Positions 22,847-30,612 of a stretch of DNA of 31,852 bases are shown here, piece by piece. The stretch comes from Oscillospiraceae bacterium (GTDB lineage: Bacteria > Bacillota > Clostridia > Oscillospirales > Oscillospiraceae). Position 1 is the stretch's first letter. Every line of letters starts with the position of its first letter. A program made the translations under genes and the position numbers. The stretch covers positions 1 to 31,852 of the forward strand of contig JAEDEN010000017.1 in NCBI GenBank assembly GCA_016293265.1, read 5' to 3'. The notes below the pieces were generated by a model. The model ran no database searches. It was not told where the DNA came from and saw only the letters and a list, made by a program, of their open reading frames with translations.

Positions 22847-23383
22847 TTATAGCTCCACCACGGTTACATCGTGGCCGGTGTGGGGCAGGAATACCTTCAG
22901 AATATCGGCGGTTTTGATGCGCAGGCTCCCGTCGTTTTTGCAGGGATGGCAGCCAAACCACTCCGCTTCGTAGACCTCCCGGTCCATCAGCAGGCGCACC
23001 TGGTGGGCTTTGTCGTTCATCAGACCCAGAACGCTGGCGGAGCCCGGTGTGCAGCCCAGGAGCCGCTCCATCTCCTCGGCAGGGGCGAAGGAAAGGCGGG
23101 AGGAGCCGATCTGGTGGCTCAGGTCCTTGGTGTGAAAGGGCTTATCCTCTGGCATGGTGAGAAGGTAAAAGTCCGTCTTCTGGCGGTTGCACAGCACCAG
23201 GTTTTTGCAGATGCGGATGCCCAGTACATCGGAGATCGCGGCGCAGTCCTCCATGGTGTCGGCAAAGTCGTGTTCCACGCGGGCGTAGGGGATATGCAGC
23301 TCGTCCAGAAGAGCAAAGGCGGCCATTTCAGCCTGGCAGTGTCCGCCGGTGGGGGCGGAAGTGTAGATTTCAGAGATCGTCAT
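22847..23383 (-). CDS. Prolyl-tRNA deacylase (YbaK/ProX family)
   Basis: A 178-residue trans-editing protein of the YbaK/ProXp-ala (PrdX) group, which removes wrongly attached alanine (or a related amino acid) from tRNA-Pro. Visible motifs are KNLVLCNRQKTDFYLLTMP with the key lysine, KDLSHQIGSSRLSFAPAEEM, the glycine-rich GSASVLGLMND loop and the C-terminal FGCHPCKNDGSLRI. It begins 10 bases after the murC stop and shares its transcript; the nearest AGGGAG is about 14 bases before the ATG, so translation may depend on coupling. Start choice is fairly secure. Confidence 0.9.
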   Translation of the reverse strand: MTISEIYTSAPTGGHCQAEMAAFALLDELHIPYARVEHDFADTMEDCAAISDVLGIRICKNLVLCNRQKTDFYLLTMPEDKPFHTKDLSHQIGSSRLSFAPAEEMERLLGCTPGSASVLGLMNDKAHQVRLLMDREVYEAEWFGCHPCKNDGSLRIKTADILKVFLPHTGHDVTVVEL

Positions 23384-23393
23384 GATGGATCGG

Positions 23394-24773
23394 TCATTCT
23401 CCCTTAATCAATTTTTCTCCGGCACGGTAAATATCCCCCGCGCCAACGGTCAAAATAAGGTCTCCCGGCTGGGCCAGTTCCCGAAGGCGGGCCGTGACCT
23501 TATCCAGGGTGGAGCAGTACACGGAGCCGGGGATATTGCGGCAAAGGTCAGAAGAGGAGATCCCCAGGGTGTTTTGCTCACGGGCCGCGTAGATCTCCGC
23601 CAGGACCGCAACGTCCGCCAGCTTCAGCTCTGTCACGAACTCATTGAAAAAGCTGGCGGTGCGGGTATAGGTGTGGGGCTGGAAAGCAACGATCAGCCGC
23701 TTGTAGCCAAGGCCTTTGGCCGTGGAGAGAAGGGCGTGGAGCTCGTCAGGATGGTGGGCGTAGTCATCATAGACCTGGGCACCGTTGAAGCTGCCCTTGT
23801 ACTCAAAGCGCCGTCCCGCGCCGGTAAAGGAGCCGAGGCCCTCTTCCACAGCCTTACCGGGAATGCCCATCACATAGGCGGCGGAGGCGGCGGCCAGGGC
23901 GTTGGAGACGTTGTGGCGGCCGAAGACCTTCAGCTCCACATGGGCGTATTTCTTGCCATGGATCAGAACGTCGAAGGAGGGGGCGCCCTCTTCCCGGAGG
24001 TTGGCCACGGTGCAGTCCGCCTGGTGATCCACGCCGAAGGTCAGAATGGGCCGCTCCAATCCTGAGACGGAGATCATGGCTCCCTCATTGTCAGCGTTGA
24101 CAATGACGTGGCCGCTTTCCGGAACCAGCTCCGCGAAGCGGTGGAAAGAGTGCTCGATGTCGTTCAGGTCCTTGAAAAAGTCCAGGTGGTCAGCCTCAAC
24201 GTTTAAGATCACCGCCACGGTGGGGAAGAAGCTGAGGAAGCTGTTGCAGTATTCGCAGGATTCCAGGATGATGGTGTCTCCGCCGCCCACCCGGTAGCCG
24301 GAGTGGAGCAGGGGCAGCGTGCCGCCGATCATGACGGTGGGGTCGGCCTGTGCCGCCATGAAGATGTGGGTGCACATGGAGGTAGTGGTGGTCTTTCCGT
24401 GGGTGCCCGCCACACACAGCGCGTTCCGGTAATGCCGCATGATGGCGCCCCAGGCCTGGGCCCGCTCGTAAACGGGAATGCCCCGGGCAACGGCTCCGGC
24501 GATCTCGGGATTGCTGTCGTGAACGGCGGCGGTACGGATGACCAGGTCGCAGTCCCCAAGGTTTTCTGCATTATGGCCAACGGCCACAGGAATGCCCAGG
24601 CTCCGCAGATGCTGCACGGTGGCGCTTTCTGTCATATCGGAACCTTGAACCAGCAGTCCCTTGCCCCGCAGCACCTCTGCCAGGGGGCACATGGAAACGC
24701 CGCCGATGCCCACCAGATGCACGCGTTTGCCGGGGAGGAGATATTCGGAAATGGGATGAGGATTATTCATCAT
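23394..24773 (-). CDS. murC: UDP-N-acetylmuramate--L-alanine ligase
   Basis: A 459-residue Mur ligase adding L-alanine to UDP-MurNAc, the first peptide step of peptidoglycan synthesis in the cytoplasm. The N-terminal domain has GIGGVSMCPLAEVL. The ATP loop is GTHGKTTTTSM near residue 118. The central domain has ESCEY and NVEADHLDFF, and the C-terminal domain has DDYAHHP and FQPHTYTRT. The length is normal. An ATG pair lies at the start with GGAAG upstream. It is not in the usual division and cell-wall gene cluster; it shares an overlapping promoter with cca. Confidence 0.95.
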   Translation of the reverse strand: MMNNPHPISEYLLPGKRVHLVGIGGVSMCPLAEVLRGKGLLVQGSDMTESATVQHLRSLGIPVAVGHNAENLGDCDLVIRTAAVHDSNPEIAGAVARGIPVYERAQAWGAIMRHYRNALCVAGTHGKTTTTSMCTHIFMAAQADPTVMIGGTLPLLHSGYRVGGGDTIILESCEYCNSFLSFFPTVAVILNVEADHLDFFKDLNDIEHSFHRFAELVPESGHVIVNADNEGAMISVSGLERPILTFGVDHQADCTVANLREEGAPSFDVLIHGKKYAHVELKVFGRHNVSNALAAASAAYVMGIPGKAVEEGLGSFTGAGRRFEYKGSFNGAQVYDDYAHHPDELHALLSTAKGLGYKRLIVAFQPHTYTRTASFFNEFVTELKLADVAVLAEIYAAREQNTLGISSSDLCRNIPGSVYCSTLDKVTARLRELAQPGDLILTVGAGDIYRAGEKLIKGE

Positions 24774-24811
24774 GGGAATCTTCCTTTCCAGAAATAAGGC
24801 GCAAAAAAAGA

Positions 24812-24840
24812 TTTATCTTTGCAAGGAAATATATTATAAT
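24812..24840 (+). promoter_or_regulatory. Possible promoter of cca
   Basis: A perfect TATAAT (24835-24840) with a weak TTTATC 17 bases upstream. The -10 overlaps the -10 of the opposing murC promoter. Confidence 0.55.
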
Positions 24841-24861
24841 GCAGAAAGATTGGAATTGCAA
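24833..24861 (-). promoter_or_regulatory. Promoter of murC
   Basis: On the minus strand, TTGCAA (24861-24856), a 17-bp spacer and a perfect TATAAT (24838-24833). Confidence 0.8.
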
Positions 24862-24884
24862 CGGGAAAAGGGGTGAAAAGACGG

Positions 24885-26210
24885 ATGGAGATGCCGGAGA
24901 TGGTCCGAAATACGTTGGAATGCCTGGAAGAGGCGGGCTATGAGGCCTGGTGCGTGGGCGGCTGCGTGCGGGACAGCCTTTTGGGCCGGGAGCCGGAGGA
25001 TTGGGATGTGACCACCAGTGCCTTGCCGGAGGAGACGATGGCGGTCTTTGGCGGTGACGCTTTTCCCACGGGAGTGCAGCATGGCACTGTTACGGTACGC
25101 CGGGGCGGCAGGAGCGTGGAGGTCACCACCTACCGGGTGGATGGGACCTATCACGACCACCGGCGGCCGGATTCCGTCACATTCACCCGGTCGTTGGAGG
25201 AGGACCTGGCCCGCCGGGATTTCACTGTCAACGCCATGGCCATGAGCCTGGCGGGGGAGCTGAAGGACCCCTTCGGAGGGCGGGCGGATCTGAAGGCGGG
25301 AGTCCTGCGGGCCGTGGGAGAGCCGGACCGCAGGTTTTGCGAGGATGCCCTGCGCATTCTGCGGGGGCTGCGGTTTTCCGCTGTTTTGGGCTTTTCCCTG
25401 GAGAAGGGGACGGGGGAGAGCATCCGCCGCAACCGCTTCCTGCTGGAGGATATTGCCGCCGAACGCATTCAGACGGAGTTTTTCAAGCTCCTTTGCGGCA
25501 AATATGCGGTGAAGGTTCTGCGGGAATACCCGGAGGTCATCGGCGTATTCTGGCCGGAGCTTCTGCCCATGGTGGGCTTTGACCAGCGGAATTACCACCA
25601 CTGCTATGATATCTGGGAGCATACCCTCCACGCCGTGGAGCAGGTGCCCTGCGATTTGATTTTGCGCTGTGCGGCCCTTCTCCACGATGTTGGAAAGCCG
25701 AAATGCTTTACGCTGGATACACAGGGCAGCGGCCATTTTTACGGCCATCCCAAAATCAGTGCCCTCCTTGCGGGGGAGATGCTCTGCCGCCTGAAATGCG
25801 CCAACGGAATCCGGGAGACCATCGTGCGGCTGGTAGAGTGGCACGATAAGGTCATCCCCCGGACGGAAAAGAGCATCCGCCGGGCGCTGATGAGCCTGGG
25901 AGAGGAGGATCTGCGCCGGCTTCTTGCGGTGAAACGGGCGGATAATCTGGCCCAGGCCCCGGAATTCCACACCACCCAGGCGGAGATCGACAAGTTTGAA
26001 GCCATGATGGAGCAGCTTCTGGCGGAGGACGCCTGCTTTTCCCGAAAAAATCTTGCTGTAAATGGAAAAGACTTGACAGATATTGGCTATCGGGGGAAGC
26101 GGGTGGGCACCATTTTGCAGACCCTTTTGGAGCAGGTGGTAGACGGGGAATTGCCCAATAACCGTGAGATCCTGCTGCGGCGGGCCAGGGAGATCGGAGG
26201 GAAGATATGA
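24885..26210 (+). CDS. cca: CCA tRNA nucleotidyltransferase
   Basis: A 441-residue class II tRNA nucleotidyltransferase that adds or repairs the 3' CCA of tRNAs. The head domain has GGCVRDSLLG near residue 25 and the catalytic DWD (D39, D41). RRDFTVNAMA and EDALRILRGLRFSA follow. The C-terminal part has an HD domain (LLHDVGKP near 265), so 2',3'-phosphatase or phosphodiesterase activity is possible. I prefer the ATG at 24885, eight to ten bases after AAGGGG, over a GTG 12 bases earlier. Its stop overlaps the next gene's start (ATGA). Confidence 0.93.
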   Translation: MEMPEMVRNTLECLEEAGYEAWCVGGCVRDSLLGREPEDWDVTTSALPEETMAVFGGDAFPTGVQHGTVTVRRGGRSVEVTTYRVDGTYHDHRRPDSVTFTRSLEEDLARRDFTVNAMAMSLAGELKDPFGGRADLKAGVLRAVGEPDRRFCEDALRILRGLRFSAVLGFSLEKGTGESIRRNRFLLEDIAAERIQTEFFKLLCGKYAVKVLREYPEVIGVFWPELLPMVGFDQRNYHHCYDIWEHTLHAVEQVPCDLILRCAALLHDVGKPKCFTLDTQGSGHFYGHPKISALLAGEMLCRLKCANGIRETIVRLVEWHDKVIPRTEKSIRRALMSLGEEDLRRLLAVKRADNLAQAPEFHTTQAEIDKFEAMMEQLLAEDACFSRKNLAVNGKDLTDIGYRGKRVGTILQTLLEQVVDGELPNNREILLRRAREIGGKI

Positions 26211-27205
26211 TTGAGACAATGGCCCCCATCTATCATGAGGAGATCCCGCCCTTTCTGAGGGATTTTTTGTCCACGCCGCCTATGGAGCGGCTGCGGGAGG
26301 TGGGCATGAACTGCGGCTGTGAGTATACGGCCTTCCCCCGGTTTGCGAAGATTCCCCCCTATACCCGTTTTGACCACAGCCTTGGCGTGGCTCTGATCGT
26401 CTGGCATTTTACCGGCGACAGGGCCCAGACCCTGGCGGGGCTGTTTCATGACATCGCGGCGCCGGTCTTTGCCCACACGGTGGATTTTCTGGATGGAGAC
26501 CATCTCCGTCAGGAGTCCACGGAGGCGAACACGGAGGCCATGATCGCCTCCTCCCCGGAGATCATGGCCCTTTTAAAAAAGCAGGGCCTGGGCGTGGAGC
26601 AGGTTTCGGAGGATCATCGCTATCCCATAGCGAACAATGATTCTCCGGCCCTTTCCGCCGACCGGCTGGAATATACCCTGGGCAACGCCCTTGGGTACGG
26701 CTTCGCCGGTCTTGCGGAGCTGCGGGCCTTCTATCGTGACCTCACCGTTGGAACCGACGAACAGGGGAGAGAGGAGCTCTCTTTCCGGACGCCGGAGGTG
26801 GCAGCGGATTTTGCCGCTGTGGCGCTGAAAAATTCCCGGGTGTACGTTGCCGATGAGGACCGCTTCGCCATGGAAACGCTGGCAGGGGTTCTGCGCCTTG
26901 CGTTGAAACGGGGCGTGCTCTGCCGGGCCGACCTTTGGCGGACGGAGGGAGAGGTTATCGGGAAGCTGGAAAGGGACGCTGTGTGTGGGGCGGCCTGGAG
27001 CCGCTTTTGTGCCCTGGATGCCCTGCGGCGCAGCAAAAGCTGCCCGGGGGAGGACGGCTGGCTTTGCATCGACGCAAAAAAGCGCTGGATCGACCCGCTT
27101 GTTCTGGGAAAAGGCCGGGTTTCCGCTTGGAATGGGTCCCTCCGCCGGGAGATGGAGGCCTTCCGGGCGCTGGATTTTGATATCTGGCTCAGCGGGGCGG
27201 AATAA
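26207..27205 (+). CDS. HD-domain phosphohydrolase
   Basis: A 332-residue protein with an HD superfamily metal site: H57 in RFDHSLG, H81-D82 in LFHDIAAP, then H90. This H...HD arrangement and the helix after it resemble the dGTPase/SAMHD1-like and YfbR-like HD proteins. The C-terminal third has no family I can name. The ATG overlaps the cca stop, so the two are coupled. A role in nucleotide or RNA-end metabolism is plausible from the fold and the neighbour; substrate unknown. Confidence 0.82.
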   Translation: MIETMAPIYHEEIPPFLRDFLSTPPMERLREVGMNCGCEYTAFPRFAKIPPYTRFDHSLGVALIVWHFTGDRAQTLAGLFHDIAAPVFAHTVDFLDGDHLRQESTEANTEAMIASSPEIMALLKKQGLGVEQVSEDHRYPIANNDSPALSADRLEYTLGNALGYGFAGLAELRAFYRDLTVGTDEQGREELSFRTPEVAADFAAVALKNSRVYVADEDRFAMETLAGVLRLALKRGVLCRADLWRTEGEVIGKLERDAVCGAAWSRFCALDALRRSKSCPGEDGWLCIDAKKRWIDPLVLGKGRVSAWNGSLRREMEAFRALDFDIWLSGAE

Positions 27206-27221
27206 AGGAATAGAAATATAT

Positions 27222-27256
27222 AAAAAGGATGACAGGATTTCCTGTCATCCTTTTTT
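27222..27256. terminator. Bidirectional terminator
   Basis: A 16-bp perfect stem (arm AAAAAGGATGACAGGA) with a 2-base loop and T/A tracts on both sides, between the HD gene and the convergent GntR gene. Confidence 0.92.
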
Positions 27257-27280
27257 ATACATCGTAATAAATATAATAGG

Positions 27281-27958
27281 TCAGTCGATGGAGAGGTTCA
27301 GGATCATGTAAACATGGACGATGTGCATTTTCATGGCGGCCCGGGCGCCTTCGGCGTTGCCAGTCTCAATGAGGCGGACAATCTCCCGGTGATCCTGCAG
27401 GGAGTAGGTGATGCTTTCATCAAAATGGGTGACGTCATTGTAGATAGACTCGTTGATGATCGGCATCAGGCGGATCATAAACTGGTTGTGGCTGGCGGAG
27501 GCAATGGCGTTGTGGAAATCCTGCTCCAGCTTCAGCCGTTCCTGGATGTTGGCCTTTTTGATGGTGATGGCCTCTTCGATCTTCTCGCTCAGCTCCCGGA
27601 TGTGCTGTTTTTCCTCCTTGGATGCCCGCTTTGCGGCATAGTAAGCCGCCGGAGGCTCCGCCATCATGCGGATCTCCAGAAGATCGCGGTTACTCATGGC
27701 AATATGCTCCAGAGGGGAGAGGTCCGTGGAGGTGGAGGCGGTGACGAAGGTGCCCCGGCCCCGCTGAATCTGTACGATCCCGCGGGTACACAGGATGCGG
27801 ATGGCCTCCCGCAGCGTGACACGGCTGATCCCAAGAGCCTGAGCCAACTCCATTTCGTTGGGCAGCTTGTCGCCGCTTTGAAAGCGTTTTTCCACCAGGA
27901 TCATGTCCGTGATCTGGCTGGCGGCCTGTTCAGACAGGGAAGAGGTTGAAGCAGACAT
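27281..27958 (-). CDS. GntR-family regulator with FCD domain (FadR subfamily)
   Basis: A 225-residue regulator with a winged helix (about 8-75; ELAQALGISRVTLREAI) and an all-helical FCD effector domain (about 90-215). The expected metal ligands appear as H149 in DFH, H190 and H212. FCD regulators respond to organic acids, sugar acids or acyl-CoA. It is divergent from the MBL-fold gene that starts the 2-oxoacid dehydrogenase region, so an organic-acid effector such as lactate or pyruvate is reasonable but unproven. GGGAGG lies just before the ATG. Confidence 0.9.
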   Translation of the reverse strand: MSASTSSLSEQAASQITDMILVEKRFQSGDKLPNEMELAQALGISRVTLREAIRILCTRGIVQIQRGRGTFVTASTSTDLSPLEHIAMSNRDLLEIRMMAEPPAAYYAAKRASKEEKQHIRELSEKIEEAITIKKANIQERLKLEQDFHNAIASASHNQFMIRLMPIINESIYNDVTHFDESITYSLQDHREIVRLIETGNAEGARAAMKMHIVHVYMILNLSID

Positions 27959-27975
27959 AATTCCTCCCGATGTAT

Positions 27976-27993
27976 TATGATGAAGACATCATA
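27976..27993. promoter_or_regulatory. Palindromic operator before the GntR/FCD gene
   Basis: TATGATG, four bases, CATCATA, 18 bases upstream of the regulator's ATG. The position suits autorepression. Confidence 0.55.
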
Positions 27994-28093
27994 CGACAGA
28001 TGACATAAAAAAGCAATTCATTTTATTACCAAAAATGCTGTTCCTTTTTTGATATGAAATGTTGCACAAAAAACCAAAATAGAACAGGTGATT

Positions 28094-28121
28094 TTGACAA
28101 AATTGGTGAAGGATATATATT
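28094..28121 (+). promoter_or_regulatory. Upstream promoter of the MBL-fold gene
   Basis: TTGACA (28094-28099), a 16-bp spacer and TATATT (28116-28121). The 301-base gap 27959-28259 holds this, the next promoter, the GntR site and a leader hairpin, but no gene. Confidence 0.65.
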
Positions 28122-28126
28122 TTGGA

Positions 28127-28155
28127 TTGACATTTTATGGGGGGGCGCATAAAAT
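28127..28155 (+). promoter_or_regulatory. Strong downstream promoter of the MBL-fold gene
   Basis: TTGACA (28127-28132), a 17-bp spacer containing a run of seven G, and TAAAAT (28150-28155). It lies directly after the upstream promoter, giving a tandem pair and a leader of about 100 bases. Confidence 0.8.
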
Positions 28156-28199
28156 GATCACAGAAAAAGAAAAGGTAAGACATAAGATGACTGACGGGG

Positions 28200-28228
28200 A
28201 GGCGCCAATCTCCCCGGATTGGTGCGCC
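28200..28228 (+). promoter_or_regulatory. Leader hairpin before the MBL-fold gene
   Basis: GGCGCCAATC pairs with GATTGGTGCGCC with a 2-base bulge and a short C-rich loop. It lies in the untranslated leader, about 30 bases before the ATG. No T run follows, so it is not a clear terminator. Confidence 0.45.
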
Positions 28229-28259
28229 TGAAGGGTCCCAAAATCGAAGGAGAGTCCCC

Positions 28260-29021
28260 ATGGAAAAAATGCTGCGTGTCACGTTGATTTCAAACGCGGG
28301 GCTGCTGCTGGAATATGACGGCATCACGCTTTTGCTGGACGGCATTTACGGCAGGGAGGGACATCCCTTCAGCAACCTGGCTCCGGAAACCTGGCGGAAG
28401 CTGACAGCAGGGGAGCCACCCTTTGAAAAGGTGGACTATCTCCTCTTCTCCCATGCCCATCCCGACCATTTTTCCCCGGAGATGACCATGGAATTTCTCC
28501 GCCGCAGAGAGGTGAAGGGTGTGTTCCTGCCCCAGACCCGCTCCGTGGGGGAAAGCGGGCTGGCAGATCTGCTGAAGGAGCGGGGGATTCCCGCTGTGTT
28601 CCTTTCGGAACAGACGGACCGCGCGGCCTTCCGTATTGAACCGGAGATTACCGTCCGGGCCTTCAGCACCCTCCATCTGGATAAGAAGTTCCGGCAGGTA
28701 CATCACTTTTGCTACCTGATCTCCTTCGGGGAAAAGAACATCCTCTTCACGGCGGATGTGGATTACACCACGGAGGACTTTTCCCGCATTCGGCGTTTTC
28801 CGCTGCGGGCTGTGTTCGTCAATCCTCTCTTTTTCGGGGAGCTGCGCCGGGGAAGGTTCTTCCACGGCACCCTGGACGCCCCCAGTATCTGCATTTATCA
28901 CGTTCCTTTTTCACAAGACGACGGGATGCATATGCGTCCGGTCCTGGCCCGGGAAATGGTAGCCTGGCCCCCGGAAAAGACCGCCGTCCTTTGTGACGCA
29001 TTTCAGCATATAGACCTGTAA
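28260..29021 (+). CDS. MBL-fold metallo-hydrolase
   Basis: A 253-residue metallo-beta-lactamase-fold hydrolase (UlaG/YycJ-like size). The zinc motif HAHPDH is at 65-70, and the later metal aspartate is probably in LFTADVDY. There is no signal peptide, so it is cytoplasmic. GAAGGAG precedes the ATG. It is the first gene after the tandem promoters. The PPC and E1 genes follow in the same direction after 47- and 56-base gaps and may share its transcript. Substrate unknown. Confidence 0.85.
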   Translation: MEKMLRVTLISNAGLLLEYDGITLLLDGIYGREGHPFSNLAPETWRKLTAGEPPFEKVDYLLFSHAHPDHFSPEMTMEFLRRREVKGVFLPQTRSVGESGLADLLKERGIPAVFLSEQTDRAAFRIEPEITVRAFSTLHLDKKFRQVHHFCYLISFGEKNILFTADVDYTTEDFSRIRRFPLRAVFVNPLFFGELRRGRFFHGTLDAPSICIYHVPFSQDDGMHMRPVLAREMVAWPPEKTAVLCDAFQHIDL

Positions 29022-29068
29022 GCAAGCGGAAACAGAAACCAATCTTTATTATTATTAAGGAGGCTGGC

Positions 29069-29548
29069 ATGGAAAATTACAACATCGAAATGGCTCAGGG
29101 CAACTTGGGACGCATCATCGCACTTCGGCTGACCCCCGGCACGGATGTCCTGCTGGGCCTGCAGGAAGCCTGCAGACGCGCCGGCATCAACAACGGCGTG
29201 ATTCTCAGCGGTATCGGAAGCCTCAACGGCGTGCAGTTCTGCAACCCCGTGGAGCTGCCCACCAAGGCGGGCTACGGCTATGGCGAGACGCTGCATCTCA
29301 CCGGCCCCATTGAGCTGACCAGCGCTGCCGGCATCATCTGCCACGATGATGAGGGCAACACCAACCTGCACGTGCACGTGGGACTGAGTGACCGCCACGG
29401 TAACGCCCACGGCGGCCACCTGGTGGAAGGCACCAAGGTACTGCTGACTGTGGACGTAGTCATCGCCGAGATCGAGGGCGTGGTGATGGGCCGCAAGTTC
29501 AACGAAGAACTGGGCGTCCCCCTGTTTGCCCCCAGACAGGCGGAATAA
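29069..29548 (+). CDS. PPC/DUF296-domain protein
   Basis: A 159-residue protein consisting of a single PPC (DUF296) domain, the fold found in plant AT-hook proteins and in free-standing bacterial proteins. The conserved histidines are visible in LHVHVGLSD (H101, H103) and HGGHL (H114, H117), which may bind a metal. The Arg/Gly-rich AT-hook of plant members is absent, so DNA binding is doubtful despite the usual database name. TAAGGAGG lies before the ATG. It sits directly upstream of the E1 genes and shares their highly biased codon use, suggesting a metabolic link. Confidence 0.88.
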   Translation: MENYNIEMAQGNLGRIIALRLTPGTDVLLGLQEACRRAGINNGVILSGIGSLNGVQFCNPVELPTKAGYGYGETLHLTGPIELTSAAGIICHDDEGNTNLHVHVGLSDRHGNAHGGHLVEGTKVLLTVDVVIAEIEGVVMGRKFNEELGVPLFAPRQAE

Positions 29549-29604
29549 AAAAGTTATCCCTGATTGTTCAATGATATACACAATATAAGAAAGGCGTGAA
29601 AACT

Positions 29605-30612
29605 TTGGCTAACAAGAAGAAAAACGAGGAGTACTCCAAGGAAATGCTGCTGGGGTTCTACCGCACCATGTGCAGAATCCGCTCCTTCGAGGAACACGCG
29701 GCTGAATGCTTCACCAAGGGTATGCTGGCAGGCAACATCCATCTGAGCATTGGCCAGGAGGCCGCCGAGGCCGGCGCGTTTGCAACCATTCAGCCTCAGG
29801 ATTATTTCACCTCCACCCACCGCGGCCACGGCCATGTCATCGCCCGCGGCGGCGATCCCAAGCTGGCCATGGCAGAGCTGTTCGGCAAAAAGACCGGCTA
29901 CTGCAAGGGCAAGGGCGGTTCCATGCACATCGCCGACATGAAGAAGATGAACCACCTGGGTGCCAACGGCATTGTGGGCGCCGGCCAGTGCATCTCCGCC
30001 GGCTCCGCCCTGGCTTCCAAGATCATGGGCGACAATTCCGTTACCGTCGGCTGCTTCGGCGACGGCTCCACCAATGAGGGTACCTTCCATGAGTCCCTGA
30101 ACATGGCTGCTGCCTGGAAGCTGCCCATGGTTTGGTTCATCGAGAACAACTGTTACGGCGTTTCCACCGAAATTCACCGCGTCACCAACACCCCCGACCT
30201 GGCCACCCGCGCGGCCGCTTATGACGTTCCTTACGCCGTGGTGGACGGTACCGATCCCGTGGCCGTCTATGAGGTCATGACCAAGGCTATGGATCATGCC
30301 CGCAGCGGCAAGGGCCCCTACGTGGTTGAGGCCAAGGTCTACCGTTATCAGGGCCACTACTGCGGTGACCCCGCCGTCTATCGTCCCGCTGAGTACATGG
30401 AGAACGCCTTGGCCAACGACGGCATCGAGAAGCTGGGCAAGAAGCTGATCGACATGGGCGTCAAGCAGGAGGAGCTGGATGAGATCAAGGCCGCCGCCAC
30501 CGCTGAGATGGATGAGGCCGTGAAGTTCGCCGACGAGTCCCCCTATCCCGATCCCTCCGAGGTCACCGACGATATGTATACTGCCGATAACGAAAGGTGT
30601 GTGGCAAGATGA
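29605..30612 (+). CDS. 2-oxoacid/acetoin dehydrogenase E1 component, alpha subunit
   Basis: A 335-residue thiamine-diphosphate E1 alpha subunit. The ThDP motif begins GDGSTNEG, with the closing ENNCYG about 30 residues on. FYRTMCRIRSFEE at the N-terminus, HRGHGH and KGGSMHI are family hallmarks. The family decarboxylates pyruvate, acetoin or branched 2-oxoacids and passes the acyl group to lipoyl-E2. The length and the GKGGSMHIAD motif suit the acetoin/pyruvate type, but I cannot separate the two. I set a TTG start at 29605, ten bases after AAAGG; the GTG at 29596 would sit almost on that site. Its stop overlaps the E1 beta start. Confidence 0.9.
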   Translation: MANKKKNEEYSKEMLLGFYRTMCRIRSFEEHAAECFTKGMLAGNIHLSIGQEAAEAGAFATIQPQDYFTSTHRGHGHVIARGGDPKLAMAELFGKKTGYCKGKGGSMHIADMKKMNHLGANGIVGAGQCISAGSALASKIMGDNSVTVGCFGDGSTNEGTFHESLNMAAAWKLPMVWFIENNCYGVSTEIHRVTNTPDLATRAAAYDVPYAVVDGTDPVAVYEVMTKAMDHARSGKGPYVVEAKVYRYQGHYCGDPAVYRPAEYMENALANDGIEKLGKKLIDMGVKQEELDEIKAAATAEMDEAVKFADESPYPDPSEVTDDMYTADNERCVAR

